A DNA stretch of 64,000 bases from Manihot esculenta (lineage: Eukaryota > Streptophyta > Magnoliopsida > Malpighiales > Euphorbiaceae). Location: contig NC_035161.2 in NCBI RefSeq assembly GCF_001659605.2, positions 32,783,691-32,847,690 on the forward strand, written 5' to 3'. The translations under genes were made by a program, and so were the position numbers. The notes beneath the pieces were generated by a model, which was given only the letters and a program-made list of their open reading frames with translations, was not told the DNA's origin and ran no database searches. Shown here in pieces: positions 63,763-64,000 of this stretch (positions are counted from its first letter, which is position 1; every line of letters begins with the position of its first letter).

Positions 63763-64000
63763 CCTAGGTTCATATGGTCGGACCTAGAGTGTCGGGCTCA
63801 TAGATGTGATAGAAAGTCAAGCACAATAGGGAATCATGTCCACTAGGATAGGATGTAGAGTCCTGTCTAGAATGAAAGTATGATATGCCATGAGATATGC
63901 TATGTATATGATGTGGGTTCATGTGTTTCCACATGAACCATTGGATGCTAATGTTTTGTTATCTGTGCTGTTTTGCAGTAAACAGAATGCGAGGAACTCG

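Larger units (their letters stand above)
61364..64000 (+). mobile_element. Plus-strand large-LTR retrotransposon, 5' end (runs off the window)
   Basis: A full 5' LTR (61364-63747, TGTAATACCC to GGGTCGTTACA) is followed after GAG by the primer-binding site. The first ATG with an open frame at the very edge (63987, reading MRGT) may be gag. Likely Ty3/gypsy by its initiator-Met primer site, but no pol sequence is in the window to confirm. Confidence 0.88.

Overview
This is a 64 kb piece of a plant nuclear genome. Split genes with GT-AG introns, plant-specific families (GRAS, LEA, AE7-like), AT-rich intergenic DNA and nested LTR retrotransposons all point to a eudicot. A Malpighiales/Euphorbiaceae source (cassava or rubber-tree type) is a guess from overall character that the window cannot prove.

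Left host block (1-15.1 kb): the 3' two thirds of mitochondrial succinate dehydrogenase flavoprotein SDH1 (+), an intronless SCARECROW-LIKE 4-type GRAS regulator (+), and a small three-exon seed-type gene (+). From memory, SDH1-1, SCL4 and an uncharacterised seed gene are consecutive in Arabidopsis (At5g66760-66780), so this looks like conserved microsynteny.

Repeat block (15.8-39.4 kb): a decayed Ty3/gypsy element on the minus strand (15785-20518). Next comes a gap with a possible short-ORF or non-coding transcription unit and a tRNA-like sequence. Then comes a complete 12.6 kb Tat-like Ty3 element on the minus strand (25392-37948, 489-bp LTRs, AAACC target duplication). Its plus-strand antisense ORF carries an in-frame fragment resembling the largest subunit of RNA polymerase IV/V, and that fragment is itself split by a 2.47 kb solo LTR with CTACT target duplication. 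A 462-bp hAT-type MITE follows.

Right host block (40.6-57.5 kb): a SEC14-like lipid-transfer gene (+), an AE7/MIP18-family iron-sulfur assembly gene (-) with an apparent U12-type intron, a broken VPS39 copy (+), an intronless methyltransferase-16 gene (-), a LINE remnant, and a secreted LEA-like gene (+) with three 219-bp tandem repeats and ABRE-like promoter motifs. SEC14-like, VPS39 and LEA genes are also neighbours in Arabidopsis (At4g36600-36640, recalled).

Right repeat block (58.7 kb to end): a copia remnant, then a minus-strand LTR of the same family as the solo LTR. That LTR is interrupted by a plus-strand member of its own family, whose complete 2384-bp LTR, primer-binding site and possible gag start run off the window. 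This LTR family carries striking clusters of the palindrome TTCGGCGGCCGAA and 40-60-bp tandem repeats. No CRISPR, rRNA or bacterial-type features are present.
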